A stretch of 64,000 nt of DNA from Bolinopsis microptera (taxonomy: Eukaryota > Ctenophora > Tentaculata > Lobata > Bolinopsidae), in assembly GCF_026151205.1 (NCBI RefSeq), contig NC_087076.1, positions 14,245,675 to 14,309,674 of the forward strand, read 5' to 3'. Position numbers and translations under genes: made by a program. A model generated the notes under the pieces. The model was not told where the DNA came from, made no database searches, and saw only the letters and a program-made list of their open reading frames with translations. Within the stretch, counting starts at the first letter, position 1. Each line of letters starts with the position of its first letter. Below are positions 52,901 through 64,000 of this stretch, in pieces.

Positions 52901-55900
52901 TTAAGGTGATATGTCTCTATATTGAGGACTGCGTGGTTCTTGTTTGACATCTTTTCTTTTCTTGCTACGTCTATCTGATCGCGATCTACTTCTTGACGGT
53001 GACCTATTACAGCCAAAATTACCTTCACTGTACGAGTCATTCATCGCCCAATTAAATTAACAGGTGAAATGCGAAAACATTACTTACAAAGAATTAATTA
53101 AATGGGGGAGTTCTACATACTCATAACTTGTACTGACCTTGATCGAGAACGTGAGCTCTCCGAACTGGAACTAGAAGATCTGGATCGTCTTGAGTTGCGT
53201 GATGAAGGAACAGCACTGGCGGCTTCACGCTCGATATCTCTCCGACTGTACCCGAATCCTGGCCTATCAGCCCGCTTTCTATCGTTGTTGCTACTGCTGC
53301 TACTCCCTAAACCTTCTCTATTGTTGCTACTGTAATCGTATCCTCCTCTGCCACCACCGCCGCCACCACCACCACCGCCATGGCCACCTCCGCCACCGCC
53401 ACCCCTCTTGTCTTTGAACGGCCGATCTCGTTTCTGTAGTGATACGATTATTGATGATGATGGTTTTACGTTGCAGTAGGGTAAAACATCAAGAGTCAAT
53501 AGAAATTTTATTTATCAGGTTTTTAAATGTGTGCATGGGATCTTTAAATATTAATCTTATATTAATATTTATATTAATCGCATTAATAGGCCGAAATCAA
53601 AATATTACTGACTCATACAGGGTGTACCATAGAAAATGTGACTTTTTTGAGAAATGATACAGAATATTATGAAGGAGCAGTTGCTAAAAACTCTTCATCA
53701 CATTGTGTCACTAGGTGTCGAATTTATGCATACCAAATTTCAGGTCCCCATCAATTTTTGATTTCTTACAAATTGCTATTTTGTTATGGTGCTAATTTAG
53801 GAACTTAAGCTTGCTCTAATTTAGGGGTCTCAAGAAAAAAATTTTCGAAATCAATATTTTAGCTATTTTTGACAGTAAAGAGTAATGTCTATCATTTGCT
53901 TTTGTTCCTATCAAAAAATTTTGTTCCTAGCCGAAGATATCGCTGGTCAAAGGTCAGCGCTCATAAGTAATTGTATTGTGCGAGCGATTTTCTATCACGC
54001 GTAGTGAAAATCGAGTTTATTTGGCGTAGTGAAAATCGAGTCTAAAAATATTTTTTCTCCGACTGTTTTTGATTAATCACCCTGAAACTTTCAAAATATG
54101 TGTTAGGGATCATTTAGAAGAGATTGTCCAAGCAGAATTTTGAGGAAGGTCTTTAAAACGTTTTTATTATATTTTGAAAATCTTGGACCTCAGCCATGAA
54201 TAATGTCAATTTCAGACTAAAATATTTAATTTTTGGGAAGGGTGGCTTTTTTTGGAAGGTGCTTCACTATTAACCATATTTTTTATTACTATCATTAATT
54301 CAAATATATTTCCAACAAAATTTAGTTAAAAATAAATATGAAGTTTGATTTTGTAAAAAATTACAGAAGTGGAAAGAAGTCACACTTTCTACGGTACACC
54401 CTGTATTTCGAGCGCGTAAAACCCTGCTGGACCCAATCCGTGTTGATAGATTATCGCAAATAAAGCAAATTATCATCAGATTCTTTGTTTCTAATCGATG
54501 AATAGCGAATCATGATTGTAAAACACCTGTTCCAAAATTATACTTTTATGACAGTATAACACCTCTACGAGTTGGAATGGATTATAATTTCATGAAAAGA
54601 TGCTTTGACAGTTTTACACTTAAGGTGTGATATTGACTGTGTTTAGTTGTGATTCGATAAAAGATTGAGGAGTTGCGCTGAAGGTGTTAAGCGGATGGTT
54701 CTCATTGAAAAACATTTGGTACAACGACAAATAATAGGACATTTTTATATAAAAACGATTCTCCGATAGCTCATTTCTAGTTTCTTATATCATTTAGAAA
54801 TGAGTGTTCCCAGAGTTGCTACGATATTCTTTCTGCTGGGTAAGTTTGACAAAATATTAAAGTATAGTTTATTTTTATTGAATTACGGATATTTATTCTG
54901 CAAGTAAGAAGGTCAACTTATAACAGAAGAATCATAACATTCCCCCTAATGTATTTCAGCAGTGTCCAGCTGCCACAGCATGAAGTTTGAACCATGGCGG
55001 ACCCTTCCCGGTAAGATGAAGAAAGTAAGTGCCGGTGTAAAGGGAATCTACGGTATAAATCTAAACAACGACGTGTACCGCCTGAACGGTAAAACGTGGA
55101 CTGCAATTGGATCAGGACGAAACAACGTTGTGGTAGCGAGCGGTGTGGATGACGTGTGGATCTTAAAAGAGGACGGCAGTATCCGAATTGGGGACGGGGA
55201 ACGAGACAGCTGGACGACAATCCCAGGAAATCAGAAATCTCTGGACGTCAGCAATAACGGTAACGTGTGGAGTCTAAACAGGCATGGACCAATTTGGATA
55301 TACAGAGGGAGGGGAGCATGGGGGAAATTAGACGGTGGAGGAGTTCAAGTGACAGCAGGGAATAGTGGAGTGTGGCATGTTAACAGTAATGGGAAGGTTT
55401 ACTACAGACGGTACACCTACAACGACCCTAACACTGACGGGTGGGGCTGGGTGGAGGTATTTGCACCAGTCGAGATGAAGTGGCTCGCTTCAGGAACAAA
55501 CCTGCTACTCGCAGTCAGCAAGAAATCAGATCTGTACTACCGGGATGGAATGAGCAGTGGCAGTCCTACGGGTACACGTTGGGTAAAAGTATCCGGGATC
55601 AAACTGGATATGGTGGCGGTGCAGCACAACTTGGTGATTGGCACTGATTCCAGCAATAATGTCAAGTATTCGAAAATTTTCTATTAATTCTTTTCGTGAT
55701 CATTGCAAAAATATAAGTTTTTATGTGTCGCTACCGACTGTATTCTGATTTCTGATGTAAGGTCTCTTAAAATCGTTAAAAACGACCAGGCAATTAAAAT
55801 CAACCTTCTACTCGCTGATAAGAGTAAAGCAGGTAATTATCCCGGTATCTTAACTTACATAAATTCTGTTCATTGGTAAATAATTTCTCCGTACAATTAA

Positions 55901-57202
55901 CAAAAGAGTAAGATAAACTTGACCAACCTGTTTGGAGCTACTAGAGCCACCACCACTAGGACTCTCATTGAAGTCGGGAGGTTTGTAATCTCTCACGTGG
56001 TCCACCTTCAGAAACCTATTACACAATCTGATACCGTTTAGATTGTCAACTGATAATACCGTGCTCCTCTGGTCTTCAAAGTTGATGAAACTGAAGCCTT
56101 TTGGCTTACCCGTGTCCCTGTGGAGGAAATGTTAACTTTTGAAACTCGACTCTTACACTGTGTAAAATTACTTCATGTAAATTTCAGACAAACGTTTAAT
56201 TTGGACATGTTTTAAATATTGGCGCTACAAAGTTTTGAATTTGTCCGAGGAGAGCAGATCGTTTTCACAATCAAGAATTGTACAATATGTACATTGTACA
56301 GGGTGTACCAAAAATAAGGCGACCAAGTGATCAGTGTTAATAATTTAAGAATGGTTTAAGAAGTAAAAACTTTATTTTTCATTCTACAAATGTATGAATT
56401 TCTCCGAAGAGATGGGAGCTATCGATCGGTACTGTACAAATCTTAAATAAGGCCATGTGGTCTGAGCCGGTTAACCTTGTTGCTTTCAGAATATCATCGA
56501 CTATTATCTAATATCTCACCAACACGGTATGTACACATCAGTTAACTTGATCAGATTCATGAAGAGATGAAGTGATAATCAGTAATCACACCAGCCCAGC
56601 TACTATTAAACTTTTATCATTTCTTGGTGGGGTAATTATAGTTTCCCAAGTGACCCGTTTTTGTGCAGGCAATTACAGGAGCTGTGGTAAAAAGAACCAC
56701 CCGCAAAGTCAGAATTAATTAATGACGAATGATTAAATTATGACGGATTACTGTATGCTGAGAACGTCTGATTGCATCCACATAACTGCCGAGATTTCTC
56801 CTAATTCTCAGATCCTTGCTACAATTAGACATTGTACATTGTACATACAGTATGCAACCCAGTGCAAGCTAAGTTAACAAATGCAAAGCATATTTGTCTC
56901 ATACAAGATTGTCCTTTTTACATGAAATTGAATATCCAATATTTTAATTCATCATAATATTGATGTAGTAAATATCAATTTCTACAGTTAAAGACCAATA
57001 ATTACCTATCTTTAACGTAGTTGAGCTGAACTATTTTGCCGTACTGTGAGAACACAGCCTCAATATCACCCTCTGTCAGCCCATAGTCCAGACCCCCCAC
57101 ATATATCCACGAGCTACTCTTGTAGAGATCGTGCCAGCTTTTTCGGGACCCTGCTGCTTCCAGCTCAGGGTTTTGTGAATCCAACATGTCTCTCATTGAC
57201 AT
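52901..57202 (-). CDS. RBMX2: RNA-binding motif protein X-linked 2 homologue (RES complex)
   Basis: Homologue of yeast Ist3/Snu17, the core of the retention-and-splicing (RES) complex of the activated spliceosome. Exons: 57202-57006, 56117-55928, 53433-53138 and 53003-52901; 786 nt, 261 residues, phases consistent. The single RRM spans exons 1-2 (SSWIYVGGLDYGLTEGDIEAVFSQYG; KGFSFINFEDQRSTVLSVDN; RVDHV-like FLKVDHVRDYKPP). Exon 3 encodes a long glycine run and then RS dipeptides; exon 4 adds SRSRSRSDRRSKKRK. The RRM and the linker match animal RBMX2 closely. Intron 2 (53434-55927) contains a complete plus-strand tectonin gene and a TA-flanked transposon; intron 1 holds a lone copy of the same terminal repeat at 56299. 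Confidence 0.9.
53618..54403. mobile_element. 786-bp TA-flanked TIR element
   Basis: Starts CAGGGTGTACCATAGAAA and ends with the complement of CAGGGTGTACCGTAGAAA, flanked by TA on both sides (53616-53617; 54404-54405): a Tc1/mariner-type non-autonomous copy. No transposase frame. Lies in RBMX2 intron 2, upstream of the tectonin gene. Confidence 0.88.
54800..55687 (+). CDS. Secreted tectonin beta-propeller lectin, nested
   Basis: Predicted 255-residue secreted lectin. Exon 1 (54800-54839) encodes MSVPRVATIFFLL; exon 2 (54960-55687) continues AVSSCHS and the mature protein; the splice phase fits and completes a signal peptide. The mature part consists of about five to six tectonin repeats, each built around VW or VY strands (WRTLPGKMKKVSAG; VDDVWILKEDGSI; GNVWSLNRHGPIWIY; GVWHVNSNGKVYYR; DLYYRDG). 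This is the fold of fish-egg lectin and tachylectin-1, which bind bacterial surface sugars. A role in innate recognition is inferred from the family. It is transcribed antisense inside RBMX2 intron 2. Confidence 0.85.
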
Positions 57203-58005
57203 TCTTTTCTATCCAGCTCAGATGTTACAAGCTCAGATGTTACATAGACTTTTGAGTAAATATGTTAGTACAGGGTTATTACCGTGTATAGATCGTATTT
57301 GTACTGGGTAGGTTAAGGTATTAATTAAAAGTTGACGAGAGAAATTTAGAAAAATGCAGTTTATATAAACATTAAATACAGGTATGCTTCGGTAAATATA
57401 GAATTACAATTTACAACCGATATAATTCAATTTACATATTATTGAAACTTGGTTTGCAAGTACTAAACACACGATGACGTATTCTTTCATTATATCAAAC
57501 TCGAAAATAAAGTTGTGATAAAGTTACCTGACTTAAATAATAATTATTATACACATGATAATATCAGATATCTTGTACTTGTTCGTGGTCATAAAATCTC
57601 AGTTCAGTTAAAATAGTAACTTGACGACGCCCGAAGTTCGTACTTAATTTACATTTTGTTCAGCTAAAATGTTATGTAAAGAGATAATAATTCAAAAAAA
57701 CCCAGGCACAAATAGTTTACATAATCACACACTTGAATAGTTACGTTTTTAAAACTGATGAAGTGCAAACAATTCGGTCACAATTCAGGGTACAAAACTA
57801 AAACTTAGTTGACAAAGACAAAATATTCTGACAAACGGAACAGTGAACATTTTATCATAACGTCTAGAAAAACCAATAATAGCAACAAATTCTTAACAGT
57901 TCTGCTGATTCAAGCAGTGCTCAAAAAGTCTCATAAGAAACACATGTAATTCATTTTGCAGTTTAGCTCATCACATGTATTTCAAATACCACTTCTCCAC
58001 TTCTC
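57203..58005. other. Spacer between RBMX2 and FAF2
   Basis: RBMX2 promoter side and FAF2 3' side. AT-rich. No gene seen. Confidence 0.5.
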
Positions 58006-59745
58006 TCACATCTCAGCCTCACTGGCACTGGATTCCTCGTCATCACTGATTATCTCCTGGACGAACAGGGTTGTAGCACTCTGTATTCCCATCTCCTCAC
58101 AAGTCTTGTGGTGTGCATCGCCCTCCACAGGTAGCACTCGTTTGGGGAAATTACTGACAAGCGTGAAGAAAATGGGGGAATCATCACATGTTAGGGCAAA
58201 CTCGTAGATATCTTTAATTGTGGCAACTGGAGAGAACTTTCTAGAGACTCTGGAACCGTTAGGAAGTCGGAAAAGCAAGGACAAAGTATCTTCTTTGGTT
58301 TGTTCTAGAAGGTTCTCTTGCAGCTTCAGACGGAGTGCTAATCGTGCTTCTATTTTCTCCTGCTTCTCCCTCTCCTGTCGCTCCTGCTCCTCCTGTATCC
58401 TCCTTATTGCCCTCTCCTCTTCCTCCTTCTTTCTGGTACGCTCCTGATCTCTTAACAAAGACTCCTGATACGCTACATCTTGCTCTTGCATAATCAGCTG
58501 AGAAGACGTGCTTTCGCTCACACGTTCATGGTTTCTACTTCTGCGTTGTCTGTTCAGATGGGGCTCATTTTCTACGATGGAAGTGGTTAATCGCGAGATA
58601 ATTTGCTCTACAGTGGCAGCGCCCTGGTGTTTGTAGACCATTCTCATCTGTCCTTCTTTGTAGCAGAGCAGGGCGATAAAGGGAGCTTTTGCATTGTTCA
58701 GACTTTCAGCAACACACGCTCCTTCCCTCTTCTTGACAGAGCAACTCCAGTACAGTAGGTTGTCCTCTACCACACTCTTCAGGAGATTGGTGCAGATGAC
58801 ATTGTTAGCAAATTGCACTGAGGTGGGGTTGTCCTCGTTGTGCAGATACACAAAGAGGAAGCGCAAGTGCCGCTTGGCATGGCTCACAGCCTCACGGTAT
58901 GTGCCGTGGTACAGCCTGGGGTGGAGGACACCGTGTTTGTTATCAAACTCGGTGATAAACCTCTCTACCTCCTGACCAGCTTGACGCTGGGTTGGTGGTC
59001 CTGGGCTAAAGAAAAGTGATAAAGCAAAGTGGAAGATTGTCTGTACAATTTTATAGGCTACTGTCATGGGCCAGAGAATTATGTTCCAAAAACTTCCGAA
59101 TAAAGTTTGAACAACTGATCTGTTCTGTCTGTTAATGACTGGTCCCTGCAAACTGCTCAGTCGTGGACCGATAAAGTTTGCATTTTCAGGATTCAATGCT
59201 GGGTTATTGAAACTGGTGATAAGGCGTTGCCGCACTTCATTATCAAAGTTGCTGGATGTAAGATGTTCTGAAAGTCTGGAGGTCTGGGGCTGGCTGCTTG
59301 AAGAGGGTACTTCTTCGTTACTGTTGGAGGGCATTGTCTCCATGGGAGGTGTTGGAGGTAGGGGATTGAAGGAGAGTTGCACTGCTTGTTCAAGGTTCCA
59401 ATTTGACTCATCCAGGAGTCTCAAACATTCTTCTACTTCAGTTTTACCTTGAAATAAAATTGGTCAATATTTGAATTACAATTAGCCTACATTATAATTA
59501 TATACAAAGTACCTGTTATCTCACTGTGTAGCATTATATGACAGGATGAGAAAATTCACAGCAGATCACATTTTGATAGAAATATAGAAAAATGAGTGGC
59601 AATTACCTGTTACTTCCTGAAAATGACTTAGAATCTCATCTTGATTTAGATTGATGTCATTTTGGTTTGGTTCCCTGGTACCATTGTCTGACTCGGGAGG
59701 GGTATTTTGATCGTTCACTTCATTTACATCTCCATAATTTACCAT
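58006..59745 (-). CDS. FAF2: FAS-associated factor 2 (UBXD8)
   Basis: ER and lipid-droplet membrane adaptor that recruits p97/VCP to ubiquitinated proteins in ER-associated degradation. Exons: 59745-59607 and 59447-58006; 526 residues. UBA at about 35-78 (DEILSHFQEVT/GKTEVEECLRLLDESNWNLEQAVQL, split by the intron with matching phase). A hydrophobic hairpin lies at about 161-195 (FWNIILWPMTVAYKIVQTIF). The UAS thioredoxin-like domain spans about 205-345 (HPRLYHGTYREAVSHAKRHL, RFLFVYLHNEDN). A charged coiled coil spans about 370-440. The UBX domain spans about 445-526 (LSLLFRLPNGSRVSRKF; FPKRVLP loop, equivalent to the p97-binding FPR). About 80 residues longer than human FAF2, mostly in the S/P-rich segment after the UBA. 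Confidence 0.95.
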
Positions 59746-60745
59746 GCTGTAAAATAAAATGTTACAGAAAATAAAGTAATTCGATAATTACAGATAATTT
59801 GAATAGAAAATAAGTCAAATAAGAAGTTATGATTACATCTCTGCATAAGCGGTACAAGCAAGCAATTGTTTTCTAAACTCCAATTCAGAGAGAATTTAAA
59901 GAGTCTATTCGAGCACAAAGTTGAAACTTACTTATTACACAAACTGTTAAATCTATAGACCCTATTAAACAATAAACATGTCGAACAACAGAGTACAGAC
60001 CTACGCTAGCATGGTACTAAATAATTAGTTGCAGTAGTGTACACCTCAAAAGACAGGGGATGAGTAAAAATAGTTGACAACTAGTGCACAAATTTATTTA
60101 TAATTTACAACCTTGAAAATACCAAGACGGATACAAATCCGTGAATGATATAAAAATTAATATAATTATTAAAAAATACAATTTAAAATAGAATTAAGTT
60201 TGATTTATCATAATATGTTTATAATAAACAAATAAATATGGTTACTACTCCTAGATATCATATTATTTGATTGGTATTCGATTTCTGATTATTTCTCTAG
60301 GAATATGATTATTATATCTCAATTTGGCTTTAGGTAGGGTGCCCCGCTAAAAGAACTGGATTCTTCCAGGAAGCATCCCGTGCACAGACCTTAGTCTACA
60401 TATATATTAAATTATTAACCATTCATTCTGTATGTGCACGAAAATTTATTTCAATCAATATTTTATTAAATACAATACATATTATATCAAGTTTTAAAAG
60501 TTAGTTGAAAGTGCTGAAACCATAATATTGTGATCATTTAAAATACTATGATAAAGTTTTACTGTCCTAAGTGATATAATAAACAAGCAACAAAAACAAC
60601 ACACAGCCTAAGTTGATGAAACCTTTACACATATATCACTAAAAGTTCATAGGAGTTAGGCAAGTTATGTAAGATCAATGAATGTGTCAGAGAGAAACAC
60701 AAAAATATTATGTTAAAAGTCAAGGAAAACACTGTGTACAGCCTC
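59746..60745. other. Spacer upstream of FAF2
   Basis: FAF2 promoter side, then AT-rich sequence without recognisable features. Confidence 0.45.
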
Positions 60746-61072
60746 CTATCCTACAGAAGCCTTCTTTTTCTTCTTCGAATTCACAAGGACAGATCTCCTC
60801 TTAAGTAAACCCTCCCATGCTTCCTTAAAATTGTCAGAATCCTTCTTGTGAAGGTTCAATCTGTCCCGAAGTGACTTAACATCTATGGTATTTATAAGCT
60901 CATTTATGGGACAGGCCCGAGAGTCTAGAACTGTTTCAAAAAATAATTCATCAGAGTGTAAAAAGCAGTTGAGTTGTGGGGAAACTTTCAGGTCTGAGTG
61001 CTGGAGTTCCAGAAGTTCAGGAGATTGAATGGAAAAGATTTTGCAGAAAGAATCCTGTTTGATATTCACCAT
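60746..61072 (-). CDS. Small orphan protein, lysine-rich C-terminus
   Basis: A 108-residue frame starting MVNIKQDSFC and ending in a polylysine patch (SKKKKKASVG). Composition is balanced and protein-like (leucine/aspartate-rich helices, KEAWEGLLKRRSVLV), better than the surrounding AT-rich noise frames. I recognise no family. The basic end could be a nuclear signal. The MITE at 61166 starts about 95 bp upstream of the ATG. Confidence 0.45.
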   Translation of the reverse strand: MVNIKQDSFCKIFSIQSPELLELQHSDLKVSPQLNCFLHSDELFFETVLDSRACPINELINTIDVKSLRDRLNLHKKDSDNFKEAWEGLLKRRSVLVNSKKKKKASVG

Positions 61073-61165
61073 TACTGCACTGATTAGGAATCATGATATC
61101 AAAATTAGATATCAGTGACAAGATACTTCTGTTGCCAAGTTTTTCGATATTGTAAGGTGAAAGAG

Positions 61166-61464
61166 CAGTGGCGTAACGAAGGGCCCCGCTGACCCTGCTC
61201 GCACTGTGCGGGGGGGGGGGGGGGGGCGCTGTCTTAGGGGAGCGCTGTCTTAGGGTTGCGCCAAATCGTTGTTTGAATATGGGACAATTTCGAAAAATTA
61301 TCTAAAGAACTAGCAAAACTGTGCGTTTTGCTCTAGATACACACTTTTTTAGAGATTTTACTGGCGTATCTTCTAAGATCACCAAATTTGTTCAATTTTA
61401 GGGAGGGGGCGCCAACAGGGGGGCGCTTTTTCGGCGGGCGCCATCAGGCAATGTTAAGCCACTA
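61166..61464 (-). mobile_element. MITE with CAGTGGCGTAAC end, copy 2
   Basis: Reverse-orientation homologue of 25182-25461. CAGTGGCGTAAC is at the left end and the complement of ATAGTGGCTTAAC at the right. Contains an 18-base G run at about 61209-61226 and GGCGCC blocks. Confidence 0.8.
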
Positions 61465-64000
61465 TGAAAGAGGGAGCACGATTGAAGGTAGAAAGTTCCT
61501 GTATAAAAATTCAGCCATGGTTCGACAAGTTTTTGACATGGTTACAATCTTTGAATAGAATCTCTGAATAGGACAAATAATTAAAAACCATCATCATAAT
61601 CCCTTCAAACAGGCTAAAATAGGATGACGTTTGGTTAGGAATGGTTCCATAAGTTAAACATCTGGGAGTGACATCATGCTGTTTAACAATTAGTCCCGTT
61701 ATGTCATCAAGACGTTCAATCCGTTGACCAACATGTAATGGGCATTTAGATTAACATGGACATAATAAAGGATGTTACAAATGTTACATGGACAAATAGA
61801 AGTTCTCCCTGTATGAAGTACTGATAGCTGGCTATATAAATTAGATAAAATCTCGGACTAAATTAGTTATTTACTAAAAAAGCCAGTTAGCAAATACGTT
61901 AATCGAAATTAATGCAAAACACAAGAAAATAAACTTTTTCGTGGATGAGAATTTTAAAGTATTTTAGGTAAATTAATTTTGAAATAATAAAGTTGTAAGA
62001 ACGATACTTTTATTTTTATTGATTGACAATTCCAAACCTTTCAATCGTTGCTTTGCTCTGCGACACAAGCATGATAATGAGTGCGGCGCGTTTAAGTCTT
62101 TTGTTAACTTCAAAGTGTTTATAAACATTACCAGCCTGGGTTTCCGGTTAAAATTAAATTATAGCAGTTTAAGGTTTTTGAAACTTTCGCGGCAGAAATG
62201 AAATAAAATTAAAATATGATTATTGCTGTACTAACATACTAATTCACCTAGCTGCATGAATCTACGCGTACTGCGTGACGAGCGCTGCTTGTTTCGAAAG
62301 TAATATATCCTGTGCCGCCTTCGACGGTCGCGCGCTACTGCAAGCGAAAGGGCTCTGGATAGAGCAAACATACTAGCATGAAGCAAATTTTTTTAAATGA
62401 CTTTGACGGATGCATTATTCGTCTAAATTTTTTCGAAGTAGCGCACGCCACTTTCTTCTCGAAATGGTATGGCAAGTGCTACGAAACATGGTCAAAATGA
62501 CTGTTCTGCTTGTCATACGTTATATATATATATGACACGCGGCGCACGATTGGGCGGCTCCCCCTGTATCGTAAAAACTCTACCATAGTGAAACGACCGT
62601 GGGGGTCACGACGTAATACAATGTACTGCACAGTGGAAAATTAAATTAAACAAACACGTCAAATGAATTGTATTCACAGAGTCATGGATCTACGCGTACT
62701 GCGCGCGGTCGATGGGTGACGTGTACACTTAGCCTTGTAGCGCGATGCGTTACTGTGCCGTGCCGCGCACTCAAATATGATTCTCGCTAGATTGGCGAGA
62801 TGCGCTACTTAAGCCTCGCCGAGCTGCGAAGAATTGACATCGTCCGCGTCAATTGAAGTTAAGCAATGAATTGTAGGTTCATAATTTACCAAAATGCGAC
62901 ATTGTTTTGTTTAAATCATTGATACATGTTATGCATCACCGACTTCGCGCGCAAAATGGCATGCAACGTATGTCAAGTCAGTTAAGGGGGCTAAAACCCA
63001 CTTTGCTTAATATAACAGACCCTACACACAATCAGCTGCCTTTGTGTTTTCATGCTTTTCAAATGAAAATACGAGTTTTTTAACTTCAGCACGTATAAAT
63101 TCGGGTCCTGAGATCTATTTTAATTTTTATTGTTTATTAACTTTATAGGTTTTAAAGGTTTACAATATGATTTAAATGATAACTAGTTGTTGCTGCTAAA
63201 TCGAAATCGAAATTGGCACTAAATACCGATGATTGCAGTATTGTTCTTTCTGTTTGTTTGCCTACATATTTCGAGTTGTTAACTTGTTTGAAATAGGTCG
63301 ACAGGATATATATTGTATACAATTACTCTGCCACCTATGCTAATATGCAATTTGTACATTAACCTGATAGACTTTCCTAGATTCAAAAAGAAAAGGGGAC
63401 TCAAGCCCATGTAGCTGAGACACCTCACAGCAAGTAGACCAAAGTGGCTCTTGCTTGTGAACGGTGCATCAACTACCCGCCGAAACGGTCATAAGTACTC
63501 AGTACACCTGCAACGATTTTGGGATGACAATTTGATCGATTTTGTTTTTATTACGTTGGGTTCGGTGTGAGTTATATTTTAATGGGCTGTATTTTAAGTT
63601 GTGATGAACATTTTTTGATGCAACAAGCTGATTATCAACGAATACTATTAGCTTCCTATTTGTGACACGTTTCTAGTTACTGTATAAATTTATTCGAATA
63701 ATTTGTTATATGATGCAATGGTTAATTTGTGGATCTAACAAAATTTACATTGTGTGTCTGTACAATATTTGGACAGTGTTATCTTTCGTAGAAGAAATTA
63801 TTCCTCAATTCAAATATAGGAAAGAAAAATTTTTAGGAAAGAAAAATTTTTATTTACCACAAAACAATCAATACATAATGTTATATTCATAAAAAAATCC
63901 AAATTTCAATTTCAAACACATATACAGTACGCCGCGCACACAGCCACAATTTTCAATTGTTCAGAAATTCGTAGGTCAGCTGTAGGCGCCGCGCACAGGA
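61465..64000. other. Repeat-bearing intergenic DNA
   Basis: No supportable gene. 62403-62462 repeats 27081-27139 (TTGACGGATG...GCGC...CGCCACTTTCTTCTCGAA). The ATCTACGCGTACTGCG word occurs twice (about 62262 and 62691). A (TA)n run lies at about 62521-62533, and a GC-rich stretch with GCGCG words at 62240-62860. Confidence 0.5.

Noticed and set aside
53102..53499. Plus-strand frames opposite the RBMX2 glycine/RS exon
   Set aside because: Antisense shadows of the low-complexity exon.
1..64000. tRNA, rRNA or other structured RNA genes
   Set aside because: No cloverleaf A/B-box pairs or rRNA-like blocks were spotted; a covariance-model search would be decisive.

Overview
The window is nuclear DNA of an invertebrate animal. 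It has spliced GT-AG genes, metazoan regulators (Nova-like, ELAV-like, RBMX2, FAF2, PUS1, RWDD1), two full-length non-LTR retrotransposons and many small terminal-inverted-repeat elements. A nuclear Mgm101 gene together with aerolysin-like, tectonin and PLAT-like secreted proteins points to an early-branching animal. A cnidarian or sponge is my best guess; the species cannot be fixed from this window. All exon models were built by eye from open frames, splice consensus and phase agreement.

Layout. 1-4 kb: a C2H2 zinc-finger gene with two frame breaks, then a single-exon F-box gene. 4.4-15.4 kb: a six-exon zinc-finger gene on the minus strand. Its 6.9 kb second intron contains a complete plus-strand gene for a secreted PLAT-like/jelly-roll protein, and that gene's own intron holds about 2.7 kb of a 25-bp minisatellite split by a G/C-capped mobile element. 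16.6-24.3 kb: a minus-strand LINE whose ORF1 joins a PHD finger, an AlkB-like 2OG-Fe(II) dioxygenase and an SGNH esterase; its ORF2 is split by a 2,067-bp TIR element. 24.3-28.7 kb: intergenic repeats. 28.7-43.1 kb: a two-KH Nova-like gene on the plus strand. Its 9.6 kb first intron holds a second full-length LINE (10-bp target duplication) and, in antisense, a five-exon secreted aerolysin-family gene; its second intron is packed with repeats around a TTTGTCACA word. 44-51.6 kb: intronless PUS1, RWDD1 and ELAV-like genes and a five-exon Mgm101. 52.9-59.7 kb: RBMX2, with an antisense secreted tectonin lectin gene in an intron, then FAF2. 60-64 kb: one small orphan ORF, a MITE and AT-rich DNA.

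The housekeeping genes serve RNA biology (splicing: RBMX2 and Nova-like; mRNA binding: ELAV-like; pseudouridylation: PUS1), ER-associated degradation (FAF2) and mitochondrial DNA maintenance (Mgm101). Set into introns of three of the nucleic-acid-binding genes, always antisense, are small secreted beta-rich proteins of lectin or pore-forming type, which look like an innate-immunity or venom repertoire. The most novel item is the PHD/AlkB/SGNH LINE ORF1. Next come the TIR element inside that LINE, the 5' box shared by the two LINEs, and the repeated nesting pattern.
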